Shown: positions 50,653 through 60,656 of the stretch, piece after piece
Layout: every line of letters begins with the position of its first letter
How positions within the stretch are numbered: position 1 is the first letter of the stretch
NCBI GenBank assembly: GCA_963851025.1
Contig: CAWKOA010000006.1
Coordinates: forward strand, 310,001-374,000
DNA from: RYN-230 sp963851025
GTDB taxonomy: Bacteria; Actinomycetota; Actinomycetes; Streptosporangiales; Streptosporangiaceae
Reading direction: 5' to 3'
Length of the DNA: 64,000 nucleotides
Translations under genes and position numbers: made by a program
Notes under the pieces: generated by a model
What the model was told of the DNA's origin: nothing
What the model saw: the letters and a program-made list of their open reading frames with translations, nothing else
The model's database searches: none

Positions 50653-51060
50653 CCCATGACCTCCGACTAAGTCCGCACCAGACGGCGCATGCCCCCGGTG
50701 CCAGCGGCCCGCGCGGGGTGGGATCGGGCTCCTGGCATTCACTGAGATGAACATAGAGTGCCAGACTTATTCGCATTCAGGAAGTCATAACCTGATAAGC
50801 TGCCGATGCTGACGGGGTCAGAGGATGGGCTGACTAGCACGTCGGCGTGGCCACGAGCGGGCATGCGTGGCGAAGCGTGGCAAAGCGGTGGGAAGAGTAG
50901 GGAACCCCGGGGCACTTTGTTAATTTTCTGTTAAACGCTCATGAACAATCTCGAAGTATTTCCCCGGATATTTTGACAATCGAGGTATTGTTGTCATACC
51001 CCGCTGGACTCGTGGCTTGCCCACGCCCGAACGCGTTGGCACGAGGTGAGAGGGGGACTG
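50653..51060. other. Intergenic region with likely promoter of the GT2 gene
   Basis: About 400 bp separate the divergent epimerase and GT2 genes. The stretch 50915-50998 is markedly AT-richer than its surroundings. TTGACA at 50973-50978 could be a -35 element, but no good -10 follows at the right spacing. No gene or known riboswitch was recognised. Confidence 0.4.
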
Positions 51061-53079
51061 GTGACGGACGTCATCGACGGGCCGCATGGCACCGGGCAGC
51101 CCGTGGGGGATGAGCTCCCGACCGCACAACTTCCCGTACCGGCTGAGCAGGGCGAAGACCGTTCTGATGACTCTTCGCAGCCGGCCGGTGACTCAGCCAA
51201 AACGAGACCGTTCCCCGCACCCTCTGTGACCATTCCGCTCCGCCAGCGGCTGGCGGCCGCCGTACCAGGCCGGACCCGGCCCGCACGCCAGGCCGATGTC
51301 ACGCTCGCTCCCGGCACGCCGCCGTCCGGGCCCCGGCCTGCGGGGGGCCTGGCGTCCCGGGTCCTCGCATCCGGCGGGCTCACGTCCGTGGCCCTGCGCG
51401 GCGCGACCCCGGCCGACGTCGCCGCGCCGGCCGCCGGACCTGACGGCCCCGCGGACACTCTCGCGGTGCCGCAGCCCCGGGCCACCCCGGCCGCGACGCC
51501 CCAGCCAGCCCCGACGCCCGCCAGCCAGCCGGAGACGGCCCCGGCCACCGAGCCGACCGGCCCGGTGCTGCCCATGCCGCCGCGGGACGACGAGAAGTAC
51601 CGCTACGTGCGGCGCGGCGCCTGGCTGCTCACCCTGGCCTCGCTGGCCAGTTTCCCGCTTCTCCTGTTCAGCCAGACACGGCTGATGATGGAGTACCACT
51701 GGTTCTGGTTCTACGTGCCATTCGTGATCATGGGAGCGCTGTTTCTGGCCCTGCCGATGATCACGGACGGCATGGCCAAAGGCTTCGATTTTGACGAGCA
51801 CCAGCGGCTGGTGAACGAGTGGCGGCCGAAAACGTATCCGTCCGTCGATGTCTTTCTGCCGGTCTGCGGCGAGCCCGTGGATGTGGTCCGTAATACCTGG
51901 AAGTACGTGGCCGAGATGAGCCGCCATTACCAGGGGACGGTCACCGCCTACGTGCTGGACGACTCGGCCAGCCCTGAACTCAAGGCCATGGCGCGCGAAT
52001 TCGGTTTCGCCTATGCCAAACGGCCTAACCGGGGCTGGTTCAAGAAATCAGGAAACCTCTGGTTCGGCTTCCAGGTTTCTTACGGCGATTACATCCTGCT
52101 GCTGGACGCCGATTTCGCCCCTCGCCACGATCTGCTGGATGAGGCCCTGCCGTATATGGACGCCTACCCGGAGGTCGGGATCGTCCAGACGCCCCAGTTC
52201 TTCCGGATCACCAACGACCAGACGTGGGTGGAACGCGGCGCGGGTGCTGTGCAGGAGCTGTTCTACCGCTCCATCCAGACCGCGCGCTCACGCAAGGGCG
52301 GCGCCATCTGCGTCGGCAGCTGTGCTGTCTACCGGCGGGCGGCGCTCAAGGAGAACCTCGGCATGACGCTGGCCGAGCACTCCGAGGACGTGCTGACCGG
52401 CTTCGACCTCAACCGCATCGGCTGGTCACTCCGGTACCTGCCCGTCGCCCTTTCCACTGGCAACTGCCCGGACAATGTCCCAGCGTTCCTGAACCAGCAG
52501 TACCGCTGGTGCTCGGGGACAGTCGGGCTGCTCTTCGGGAAGATGTTCTGGGGCGCCAAGCTCCCGCTCTACACCCGGATGTGTTACATCTCAGGGTTCA
52601 TCTACTACATCTACACGGCCGTGTTCACGTTCGTGGTGCCAGCCCTGACTATCCTGATCCTCGCCCTCATGCCGAACGTCCTGATATTCAAGAACATGAT
52701 TTTCATGGTGCCGGTGGTGCTCTACGGTGCGGTGATAATCCCGGCGTGGCATCACGCCCCCTACCGGCTCGAGGCGTGGGCGGTCAAGCTGATCTCCGGC
52801 TGGGCGCATTTCTTCGCGTACTGGGACGCGCTGCGCGGCAAGCGCCTGGGCTGGAAGCCCTCGGGCGGTGACAAGAAGAAGCAGGAAGGGAACAGGCGTT
52901 TCTGGACCTGTTTCTGGGTGTGGACGGTGGGCAGCTCGGTCCTGTGGACAGGCCTGGCGTTCTACCGGATGATCACGATGAACCCGTACAACTTCATCGT
53001 CCTGTTCGGCCTCGGGCTGTTCGAGCTCCTGGTCGCGGGGCGGGTGCTCCTCCAGCCGAACCAGGATGCGCAAGCTTAG
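51061..53079 (+). CDS. Cellulose synthase-like processive glycosyltransferase (GT2)
   Basis: GTG 51061 with GAGAGGGGG upstream gives 672 residues. A low-complexity Pro/Ala-rich N-terminus (about 170 residues) precedes two membrane helices. The catalytic domain has FLPVCGEPVDVV, AYVLDDSASPELK, LLLDADFAPRHD (DxD), AEHSEDVLTGFDL (ED base) and LNQQYRWCSG (QxxRW), the full processive set. Four or so membrane helices follow. No PilZ domain is visible. It belongs with cellulose/curdlan/hyaluronan-type synthases in the inner membrane; the product is unknown. The next gene starts directly after the stop. Confidence 0.9.
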   Translation: MTDVIDGPHGTGQPVGDELPTAQLPVPAEQGEDRSDDSSQPAGDSAKTRPFPAPSVTIPLRQRLAAAVPGRTRPARQADVTLAPGTPPSGPRPAGGLASRVLASGGLTSVALRGATPADVAAPAAGPDGPADTLAVPQPRATPAATPQPAPTPASQPETAPATEPTGPVLPMPPRDDEKYRYVRRGAWLLTLASLASFPLLLFSQTRLMMEYHWFWFYVPFVIMGALFLALPMITDGMAKGFDFDEHQRLVNEWRPKTYPSVDVFLPVCGEPVDVVRNTWKYVAEMSRHYQGTVTAYVLDDSASPELKAMAREFGFAYAKRPNRGWFKKSGNLWFGFQVSYGDYILLLDADFAPRHDLLDEALPYMDAYPEVGIVQTPQFFRITNDQTWVERGAGAVQELFYRSIQTARSRKGGAICVGSCAVYRRAALKENLGMTLAEHSEDVLTGFDLNRIGWSLRYLPVALSTGNCPDNVPAFLNQQYRWCSGTVGLLFGKMFWGAKLPLYTRMCYISGFIYYIYTAVFTFVVPALTILILALMPNVLIFKNMIFMVPVVLYGAVIIPAWHHAPYRLEAWAVKLISGWAHFFAYWDALRGKRLGWKPSGGDKKKQEGNRRFWTCFWVWTVGSSVLWTGLAFYRMITMNPYNFIVLFGLGLFELLVAGRVLLQPNQDAQA

Positions 53080-56000
53080 GTGAAGCGCACCCGGGAGGAC
53101 GAGCCACCTAAGGCGCGTCGTGGCTGGCCACGTGGCCGGCCGCGGTCGCCGCGGAACGGTGACGGCAGTTCGGCACCAGCCCCGCCGAAGCGGTCCAGCC
53201 GCTCCGTGTTCGGCCCGTCCGGCGAGGACCGGCCGGACGTCCTGACCGACGCCGAGACCGTGGTCCTGCCGATATGGCTGCATCACCGTCCCGCCGCGGA
53301 GAAGGCGACCCCGGACGCCACGGCCGCGTTCCTGAGGTCGATCACCGTCCCGGCTCAGGCCCGTGAGGCCGGCGTCACCGAACCGGAGGTCACGGAACCG
53401 GAGGTCACGGAACCGGAGGTCCGAAGCCACCGGAGGTACGACGGAGACCGGGAAACCCGAAGCCGGGGAAGCGGAAGCCGGGGAAGCGGAAGCGAGCGGA
53501 ACGGAGACCGCGACCGAGCCTGAGGCGCAGGCGGGGCCGGCGCCCGAAGCGGGATCGGCGCCCCAGGCGGGATCGGCGCCCGAGACCGGCGCTGCGGCCG
53601 GGGCGGCGCCCGGTGACGGCGAGGACGGGCCGGCCGCGGAGAAGCAGCCGGCCGATCATCAGCCGGCCGGGGCAGAGCGGACGGAACCAGTCGAGGCCAA
53701 GGCCGCCGCCCAGGCCGCCGAGGCCGGGACCGACGCCAAGACCGGTCCAGAAGCCGGGACCAAACCGGGGGCTGAGGCCGGACGAGGCCGGGACCGAGAC
53801 CAAGCCCGGGGCCGGGACCGAGACCAAGCCCGGGGCCGGGACCGAGACCAAGGGCGGGGGCGAGACCAAGGCCGCGACTCAGGCCGAGTCCGGGACTCAG
53901 GCCGAGACCGAGACCAAGGCCGCCGGGGCCGAGACCAAGGGCGAGGCGAAGGCCGGGGCCCCGGGCGAGCCCAGGGCCGGGAATGGGACCGGGCCTGAGA
54001 CTGGCGCCGGCGGCGGGAACGGAGCCCGGACCGGGGCTGAGGACGGGACGGCGGGAACAAAGGCGGCGGCCGCCCTGGTCAGCGGGCCGGACGCACCTAC
54101 CCGGCCCGGGCTGCGCCGCCCGGACATCGAGGTGATCACCAAGTTCAGCCTGGCCGACCTGATCAGCGCCAGTAAGGCGGCCCGGGCCGACCCGGACGAC
54201 GCCAGGACTCTCGACCTGAGGACCGGCGACACAAAGACCAGCGCCACCAAGACGAGCGACACCAAGACTGTCGAGACCAGGACCGTCGAGGCCGTCGAGT
54301 CCATGACCGCGGACGCGCTGGAGGCCATCGACGCCACTGCGTCCGGGATCGCGCCCGCGGTGACCGGGGAGCCCACCGGGGACCAGGCGGACACAGAGCA
54401 GGAAACCACAGAGCAGGAAACCACAGGGCAGGCAGACACAGGGCAGGCGGAATCCGGGCAGGCGAAGAGTGCGCGGCCGGACGAGGCAGCCAGCGCCGCG
54501 ACGGACCCCGGGGGCAGCGCCCCGCCGGAGCGCACTCCAGGCGCCGCCGCCTCCCCGGGGACAGAGCTCAGCAAGCCGTACGTCATCTCGATCGACGAGC
54601 CTCCGGCCAGCGTGACGCTCACCACCTCCGCGACCGAGACCACCATCGCCCTGCCCCAGCCGCGGAGCGAGAGCGTGGTGTCGGTCACGCCGGCCCCCGC
54701 CCCGCCCGCCGCCGCCCCGCCCGCCGCCACCGCGGACACCACCGCCCTGGCCCCCGTCCCGATGCGGTCCCGGCTGGGCCGGCGAGCGGCGCTGCCCCCG
54801 GCCGAGCCGGGCTCCCCCGGCCGAACCCGAGGCCGAGCCGGCCTACGTCACGACCCGGCGCCGTACCCAGGTCAGCCGGCTCCTGCTGCTGGGCATCTTG
54901 TGCCTCCAGGCCGTCATGTCGCTGCGGCTGCACAACACGGCCTTCGAGGACGAGGCACTGTACGTCTACTCAGGCCACATGGAGCTGGAGCATCTGCTCC
55001 ACGGCGCAGCGCTGCAGGGCAGCTACTCGGCCTACTTCTCCGGCTCTCCCGTCCTGTACCCCCTGGCGGCCGGCTTCCTCAACCAGTTTGGCGGGCTGAC
55101 GGCCGCCAGGATGCTCAGCCTGGCCGAGATGCTGTCGATCACCGCCTTGCTGTACTCCATGAGCCGCCGCCTGTTCAACGAGCGGGTCGGCTTGTGCGCC
55201 GCCGGGCTGTTCGCGATGTGCGAGTCAGCGATCTTCCTGGGCAACTTCGCCACCTACGACGCGACCTGCCTGTTCCTCCTGGCCTTCGCGGCGTGGATCA
55301 TGGTCCGCACGGCCGGGTTCCGGTGGCCCGTCTTCATGCTGGCTGCCCCGGTGGCCGCGCTCGCGGTCGGGGTCAAGTACGCCGGCCTGCTGTTCGTGCC
55401 CACCATCGCCGTCCTGCCCACGCTGGCCGGCTGGCCCCTGCGCGGCCGCCGGGTCCTGCTGTACCCGCCTGCTTTCGGCGCCGCGGTCGCAGGCCTGCTC
55501 TACGGCGCGCTGCGGCTGGGCGGCTCGGCGTATCAGACGGCCATCTCCAGTACCACCACGAACCGCGTGCAGGGCGTGACCCCGCTGTCCACGCTGATGA
55601 AGGAAAGCGCCGAGTGGGGCGGCGTGATCTTCGTGCTAGCCCTGATCGGCACGGCCGTCTACGTCTACCGGGTCCGCACCGAGCCGGAAGAACTCATCGC
55701 GCCGGCCGGCGGCCGTTTCCGGCGGCTGTGCCTGGGGGTGGTCCTTACCGGGACGGCCCTGCTGGCCCCGGCTTACCAGATGCACCTGCACACGGACATC
55801 TCGTTCCAGAAGCACATCGGCTTCGGCCTGTTCTTCGCGGCGCCTATGGCGGGCCTGGGGCTGGCCCGTATCCTGGGCGACCACTTCCGCCGCCCGCACT
55901 TCGCCGTGGGGATCGGGAGCCTGGCCCTGGTGCTCGGGCTGGTCCAGTCCGCCCATCTGTACCAGGTGTGGCCCAACTCGACGCAGTGGGTGCGGGTGTT

Positions 56001-56430
56001 CTCCCACTACCTCAGGCCGCACGCCCGGTACCTGGTCGAGGTGCCCGAGGTACCCATCTACTACCTGCTCGGCCACGCCGACGCGCAGCCCCGCCAGTTC
56101 ACCTCGACGTTCTACATCAACTACCGGAACAGCAAGGGCGTGCTGCTGACCGGCACGGTGGGCTTCACCGCGGCCGTGGACGCCGGCTACTTCCACGTGG
56201 TGGCCTACAACAACGAGGTGACGGGGGCCGCCGACGCGGTCCTGGCCGAGGCCCTGTCGGCCAGCAAGGACTACTACCTGGCCGCCGAGATCCACATCAC
56301 CGACGTGTTCGGGCCCGGCGACTACTTCATCTGGGTCAAGGGGCACGAGCCCAAGCCCAGCGGGCTGTTCCACCACGCCAGCCCGAAGTACCAGGATCTC
56401 GGCACCAAGCTCAGGGAACTCACCCCCTGA
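53080..56430 (+). CDS. Polytopic glycosyltransferase (GT39/ArnT-like) with long repetitive N-terminus, three +1 shifts
   Basis: GTG 53080 directly follows the GT2 stop. The frame moves by +1 near 53421, 53781 and 54821, each time continuing similar sequence. The N-terminal part of about 590 residues is disordered, with VTEPE, AGTETKPG and EQETT repeats and a short region VITKFSLADLISASKAAR. The C-terminal part from about 54860 has roughly nine membrane helices, with FEDEALYVYSGHMELEHL (catalytic acidic residues near the first loop) and ATYDATCLFLLAFAAW, as in dolichyl- or undecaprenyl-phosphate sugar transferases. Corrected length is about 1116 residues. Confidence 0.75.
53374..53418 (+). repeat. 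15-nt tandem repeat in the glycosyltransferase N-terminus
   Basis: Three units of GTCACGGAACCGGAG type start at 53374, 53389 and 53404 and encode VTEPE repeats. A frame change follows directly. Confidence 0.9.
53787..53858 (+). repeat. 24-nt tandem repeat in the glycosyltransferase N-terminus
   Basis: Three 24-nt units (starts 53787, 53811 and 53835) encode AGTETKPG repeats in the third frame used by this gene. The second frame change lies just before them. Confidence 0.88.
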
Positions 56431-56510
56431 CCCGGGGGCCCGCCAGACCCGGCCGTCTCCCTGGCCCGCGGCCAGCCCCGGGACCCCGCAGTATCCCTGA
56501 ATCCGCAGGT

Positions 56511-57401
56511 TCAGTTGGTGAAGACGCTCACGTTCCGCACGACCATGGTGCCCTGGGACGAGGTCTGGTTGGTGGGGGTACTGCACCGGCACTGGTCGTC
56601 GGGGAAAGCGCCGCCCACCGCCAGGGAGAGCAGGATCGAGTGGCCATGATCGACGGCCGCGGTCCAGGCGGCCGTGCCGACCCGGGTCTCGCTCACGCTG
56701 TAGAACTCGTGCCCGTCGAGGTACCAGCGGATCTGCTCGTGCCCGGCGTGGCGCCGGTCGATGATCACGGAGTAGGTGTGGAAGGACACCTGGCATCCCG
56801 CGCAGGTCCGCAGACCACTGCCCAGGCCGTTGGTCTCATGGCACGGCCCGAAGGTTCCGTTCGGGTTCTTCTGCGTGAGGTTGCCGCAGTGCAGGGTCCC
56901 GGAGGTCTTGCTGTAGCCGTCCACGTCTTCCAGGATGTCGATCTCCCCGGTGCCCGGCCACGCCGTCCGCCCCAGCATCCAGAAGCCAGGCCAGTAGCCC
57001 AGTCCGTGCTGGACGTTCGGCTGCTTGATGGAGGCGGTCACCATCATCTCGCCACCGGGCGGCGCGCCGAACAGGCGGTTGGCCCGGGTCTCGATGCGGC
57101 CCGAGGTCCACGCGGCCTTCGGGTTCCCGGCCGCGCCGTGCCCGAGGACGATGATGTCGAGGTTCCCGTGCCCGTCGAGATGCACGTTGTACTTGGAGTT
57201 GGTCATAGTCTCGACCTCGTTGGTGCCGAAGACGCCGTGACCGGTGTTGTACTCCCAGTACTTGGTGTTCACGCCAGAGTCCGCCGGGCCGCTGAAGGAA
57301 TCGGTCCAGACTTGCTTCCAGGTCGGGGTCGCGTTCCCCTGGACGGCCGCGGACGAGCAGCTGAGCCCGCCCAGAACCATGAGCATGCTGAGCCCGGCCA
57401 T
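56511..57401 (-). CDS. Secreted glycoside hydrolase family 16 protein (beta-glucanase-like)
   Basis: ATG 57401 gives 296 residues with a hydrophobic signal-type N-terminus ending near GGLSCSSAAV (a weak lipobox is possible). The GH16 catalytic motif is GEIDILEDVDG (E-D-E), preceded by GLGYWPGFWMLGR and SGRIETRANRLFG. The family hydrolyses beta-1,3, beta-1,3-1,4 or galactan links. It converges on the glycosyltransferase gene and is the only polysaccharide-degrading enzyme in the cluster, so it may trim or release the polymer made by the GT2 enzyme. The start lacks a good ribosome binding site, so the true start may be upstream. Confidence 0.87.
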   Translation of the reverse strand: MAGLSMLMVLGGLSCSSAAVQGNATPTWKQVWTDSFSGPADSGVNTKYWEYNTGHGVFGTNEVETMTNSKYNVHLDGHGNLDIIVLGHGAAGNPKAAWTSGRIETRANRLFGAPPGGEMMVTASIKQPNVQHGLGYWPGFWMLGRTAWPGTGEIDILEDVDGYSKTSGTLHCGNLTQKNPNGTFGPCHETNGLGSGLRTCAGCQVSFHTYSVIIDRRHAGHEQIRWYLDGHEFYSVSETRVGTAAWTAAVDHGHSILLSLAVGGAFPDDQCRCSTPTNQTSSQGTMVVRNVSVFTN

Positions 57402-57634
57402 GATCAGCTTGGGCCGGAACGAGGCATGTGTGCGCAGCCTTGCCTCCTACGGGCTGTCGGCCCGGACCGCTGTCCGCCGGCATATCCCCGGACATCCTGC
57501 ACGAATCCTAGCGGCATCCGGGGCCCCTTCTGCCTGCTCTTGCGAGGGCCAGGCCAGCCTCCCGATCAGGCCGGGTGATCCCGGAATGCCATACTGCCCC
57601 GGTGGCGCACGAGCCTGGCAGAAGGGGGCTGAGC

Positions 57635-58726
57635 ATGCCTGGTCCGCTCACCGGCCTGCGGGTGGTCGAACTCGCGGGGATCGGCCCGGTGCCGCATGCG
57701 GCCATGGTGCTCGGCGACCTGGGCGCGGACGTGGTCCGGGTGGAGCGGCCCGTCGCCGGGTTCGACCTGTCCGGCGGCCGGCCCGACTACACGCTGCGCA
57801 GCCGCCGGTCGGTGGCCGCCGACCTGAAGACCGGGGACGGGCTGCAGCTGGTGCTGCGCCTGGTGGGCCGGGCCGACGTGCTCCTGGAGGGTTACCGGCC
57901 CGGTGTGGCCGAGCGCCTGGGCGTCGGCCCGCAGGACTGCCACGCGGTGAACCCGGCGCTGGTCTACGGGCGGATGACCGGATGGGGCCAGGACGGGCCG
58001 ATGGCCTCCCAGTCCGGCCACGACATCAACTACATCTCGCTGACCGGCGCGCTGCACGCGATCGGGGCCGGTGAGCGGCCCGCCGTGCCGCTCAACCTGG
58101 TCGGCGACTTCGGCGGGGGCTCCATGTTCCTGGTCGCCGGGGTGCTGGCCGCGCTCTGGGAACGCCAGCGGTCCGGCGCCGGGCAGGTGGTGGACACGGC
58201 CATGGTGGACGGGGTGAGCGTGCTGGCCCAGATGATGTGGGCCCTCCGCGGCGCGGGCGCCTGGACCGACGACCGCTCGGCCAACCTGCTGGACGGGGGC
58301 GCCCCGTTCTACGACACCTACACCTGCGCCGACGGCCGGTGGATCGCGGTGGGCGCGCTGGAGCGGCGATTCTACGCGCAGTTCCTGGCCGGGCTGGGGA
58401 TCGCCGGGGAGGACCTGCCGGAGCAGATGGACCGCTCCGGCTGGCCCCGGCTGCGGGCCCGGTTCACCGAGGTCATCGTCACCCGGACCCGTGACGAGTG
58501 GGCGGAGATCTTCGCGGGCACCGACGCGTGCGTGACCCCGGTCCTGTCCTTCGGGGAGGCGGCCCAGGCCCCGCACATCAGCGCCCGGGAGACGGTGATC
58601 ACGCTGGACGGGATCCCGCAGGCCGGGCCGGCCCCCCGCTTCTCCCGGACCCCGGCGGGTACGCCATCCCCTCCCCCGGTCCCCGGCGGCGACACCAAGG
58701 CCGTGCTGGCCGAATGGGGTGCCTGA
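57635..58726 (+). CDS. CaiB/BaiF family (class III) CoA-transferase or acyl-CoA racemase
   Basis: ATG 57635 with GAAGGGGGC upstream gives 363 residues. The motifs are LTGLRVVELAGIGPVPHAAM, then LGADVVRVERP, LVYGRMTGWGQDGPMASQSG and HDINYISLTGALHAIG, with the class III catalytic Asp in the last. The sequence is closest to alpha-methylacyl-CoA racemases, which invert methyl-branched acyl-CoA for beta-oxidation. That fits the branched-acyl theme of the window. It converges on the acyl-CoA dehydrogenase gene. Confidence 0.9.
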   Translation: MPGPLTGLRVVELAGIGPVPHAAMVLGDLGADVVRVERPVAGFDLSGGRPDYTLRSRRSVAADLKTGDGLQLVLRLVGRADVLLEGYRPGVAERLGVGPQDCHAVNPALVYGRMTGWGQDGPMASQSGHDINYISLTGALHAIGAGERPAVPLNLVGDFGGGSMFLVAGVLAALWERQRSGAGQVVDTAMVDGVSVLAQMMWALRGAGAWTDDRSANLLDGGAPFYDTYTCADGRWIAVGALERRFYAQFLAGLGIAGEDLPEQMDRSGWPRLRARFTEVIVTRTRDEWAEIFAGTDACVTPVLSFGEAAQAPHISARETVITLDGIPQAGPAPRFSRTPAGTPSPPPVPGGDTKAVLAEWGA

Positions 58727-58747
58727 GCCGCTGAGCAGGCCCGCCCC

Positions 58748-59887
58748 TTACGAGGCCAGGTGGCGGCTGATGACCAGGCGCTGGATCTGGTTCGTGCCCT
58801 CGAAGATCTGCATGATCTTCGCCTCGCGCAGGTACCGCTCGACCGGGAACTCCTGGCTGTAGCCGTAGCCGCCGAGGACCTGGACCGCGTCCGTGGTCAC
58901 CTTCATGGCCGCGTCGGTCGCGACCAGCTTGGCCACGCTGGCCTGCTGGCTGTACGGGCGCCCGGCGTCCCGGCGCCGCGCCGCGTCCAGGTAGGTCGCC
59001 CGCGCCGAGCCGACCGCGGCCGCCATGTCCGCGAGCAGGAACGCCAGGCCCTCATGGTCGATGATCCGCAGGCCGAACGTCCGCCGCTGTTTCGCGTATC
59101 CGGCCGCGTAGTCCAGGGCGGCCTGGGCCAGCCCGGTCGCGACGGCCGCGATGCCGAGCCGTCCCGAGTCCAGCGCGCTGAACGCGATGCGCAGGCCCTG
59201 CCCCTCGGCGCCGATCCGGCGTTCCGCGGGCAGCCGGACGCCGTCGTAATGGGCGCTGGTCGTCGGCACCGCCCGCAGCCCCATCTTCCGCTCCGGCTGG
59301 CCGAACGTCAGGCCGGGAACCCCGGCCGGCACCAGGAAGCACGAGACCCCCTGGCTCCCGGGACCGGTCCGGGCGAACAGCGTGTACGAGTCGGCGTTCC
59401 CGCCCCCGGTGATCCACGCCTTGGTGCCGGTGATGACGTAGCCCCCGGCGTCCCGCTCCGCCTGGCAGGCCAGCGCGGCCGCGTCCGAGCCCGCCTGCGA
59501 CTCCGACAGGCTGTACGCCCCGAGCATGCCCCCGCCCAGCAGGTCAGGCAGCCAGCGCTGCTGCTGCTCCGGGGTGCCGAAGGCCGCCAGCGGGAAAGAC
59601 GACAGGCCGTGCACGCTCACCGTGACGGCGACCGCGGCCCACCGCATGGCCAGCTCCTCCAGGACCTGGAGATACACCTCGTACGGCTGGCCGCCGCCGC
59701 CCAGCGACTCCGGGTACGGCAGGCCGAGCAGGCCCGCCGCGCCGATGATCTTGAAGACCTCGCCGGGGAACGTCTCGCTGGCCTCTGCCTCGGTGACACG
59801 GGGCGCGAGCTCCCGGTCGGCCAGCTGCCGGGTCAGGTCGAGCAGATCAGCGGCCTCGGCGGTCGGCAGCATCCGGTCCACGGGCAT
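58748..59887 (-). CDS. Acyl-CoA dehydrogenase
   Basis: ATG 59887 with AGGAG upstream gives 379 residues. FAD and substrate motifs are AYSLSESQAGSDAAAL and KAWITGGGNADSYTLFAR. The C-terminal catalytic base motif IMQIFEGTNQIQRLVISR is complete, unlike in the dehydrogenase at 19647-20801. It oxidises an acyl-CoA to the enoyl-CoA, passing electrons to ETF. It diverges from a TetR gene across 150 bp containing palindromes, so the TetR protein probably controls it. Confidence 0.93.
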   Translation of the reverse strand: MPVDRMLPTAEAADLLDLTRQLADRELAPRVTEAEASETFPGEVFKIIGAAGLLGLPYPESLGGGGQPYEVYLQVLEELAMRWAAVAVTVSVHGLSSFPLAAFGTPEQQQRWLPDLLGGGMLGAYSLSESQAGSDAAALACQAERDAGGYVITGTKAWITGGGNADSYTLFARTGPGSQGVSCFLVPAGVPGLTFGQPERKMGLRAVPTTSAHYDGVRLPAERRIGAEGQGLRIAFSALDSGRLGIAAVATGLAQAALDYAAGYAKQRRTFGLRIIDHEGLAFLLADMAAAVGSARATYLDAARRRDAGRPYSQQASVAKLVATDAAMKVTTDAVQVLGGYGYSQEFPVERYLREAKIMQIFEGTNQIQRLVISRHLAS

Positions 59888-59944
59888 GACGAGCTCCTGG
59901 TGACCTGGGGGCGGGCGGCGTGGGCGGCGTGCCTCCACTATAAG

Positions 59945-59998
59945 TGAACGGTTTGCGTTCAGTTACCGGGGCCCTTTATCCTGAGCGGGAACCGTTCA
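59945..59998. promoter_or_regulatory. Palindromic operator region between acyl-CoA dehydrogenase and TetR genes
   Basis: TGAACG-GTTTG-CGTTCA (59945-59961) is a perfect interrupted palindrome. TGAACGGTT (59945-59953) is repeated inverted as AACCGTTCA (59990-59998). Two TetR-type sites between divergent genes are likely. Confidence 0.6.
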
Positions 59999-60038
59999 GG
60001 AATTCGGCTGACCGGGAGCCAACCGGGAGGTGGCGCGG

Positions 60039-60656
60039 GTGACCACGACGCACGTGGCTCCCGGGCGTCCCCGCGACCCCGGGGTGGACCGGCGTATCGC
60101 GCAGGCCGCGCTCGACCTGTTCGCCGACGCGGGCTGGGCCGGCTTCGCGATGGAGGCGGTCGCGCGCCGGGCCGGGGTCGGGAAGGCCTCGCTGTACCTG
60201 CGCTGGAACACCAAAGAAGGGCTCCTGGCCGACGCGGTGACCTGGCGGCTGGCCCGGGTGGCCGACGTGGACACCGGGACACTGCACGGCGACCTGGTCG
60301 AGCTGGCCACCCAGATACTCGACGTCTACATCGGTGACACCGGCCGCGCCGCGTTGCGGCTGAGGCTGGAGGCGGCCGCGATCCCAGGCGTGGCCGGGCA
60401 CTACGAGGCCATGCAGCGGGCCGAGATCCTGGCCGCCCGGGCCATCGTCCGGCGGGGCATCAGCCGCGGCGAGCTGGCCCCGGGCACCTCGGTCACGCTG
60501 CTGCTGGACACGCTGGCAGGCGGGGCCATGATGCACGCGATGAGCACGCCCGCCGACCGCCGCTGCGAGCTGGCCCGGAACATCGTCAGCCACGCGGAGC
60601 GGCTGGTGGACTTCCTGATGCGCGCGGTCACCACCCCCGCGGCGGACCAGGCGTGA
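60039..60656 (+). CDS. TetR family transcriptional regulator
   Basis: GTG 60039 lies 8 bp after GGGAGG and gives 205 residues; GTG 60030 is an alternative. The HTH is ALDLFADAGWAGFAMEAVAR, then RAGVGKASLYLRWNTKEGLL, typical of TetR. The C-terminal ligand domain shows TGRAALRLRLEAAAIPGVAG. It probably represses itself and the divergent acyl-CoA dehydrogenase through the palindromes between them. The metallo-hydrolase gene overlaps its stop by 4 bp. Confidence 0.88.
   Translation: MTTTHVAPGRPRDPGVDRRIAQAALDLFADAGWAGFAMEAVARRAGVGKASLYLRWNTKEGLLADAVTWRLARVADVDTGTLHGDLVELATQILDVYIGDTGRAALRLRLEAAAIPGVAGHYEAMQRAEILAARAIVRRGISRGELAPGTSVTLLLDTLAGGAMMHAMSTPADRRCELARNIVSHAERLVDFLMRAVTTPAADQA

Noticed and set aside
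50700..51060. A riboswitch upstream of the GT2 gene
   Set aside because: The AT-rich leader shows no conserved riboswitch core that I can recognise.
54830..57578. Continuation of the third frame of the GT39-like gene as a 1321-residue protein
   Set aside because: Downstream of about 54825 this frame becomes Arg/Pro/Gly-rich noise, whereas membrane helices and family motifs continue in the next frame to 56430.
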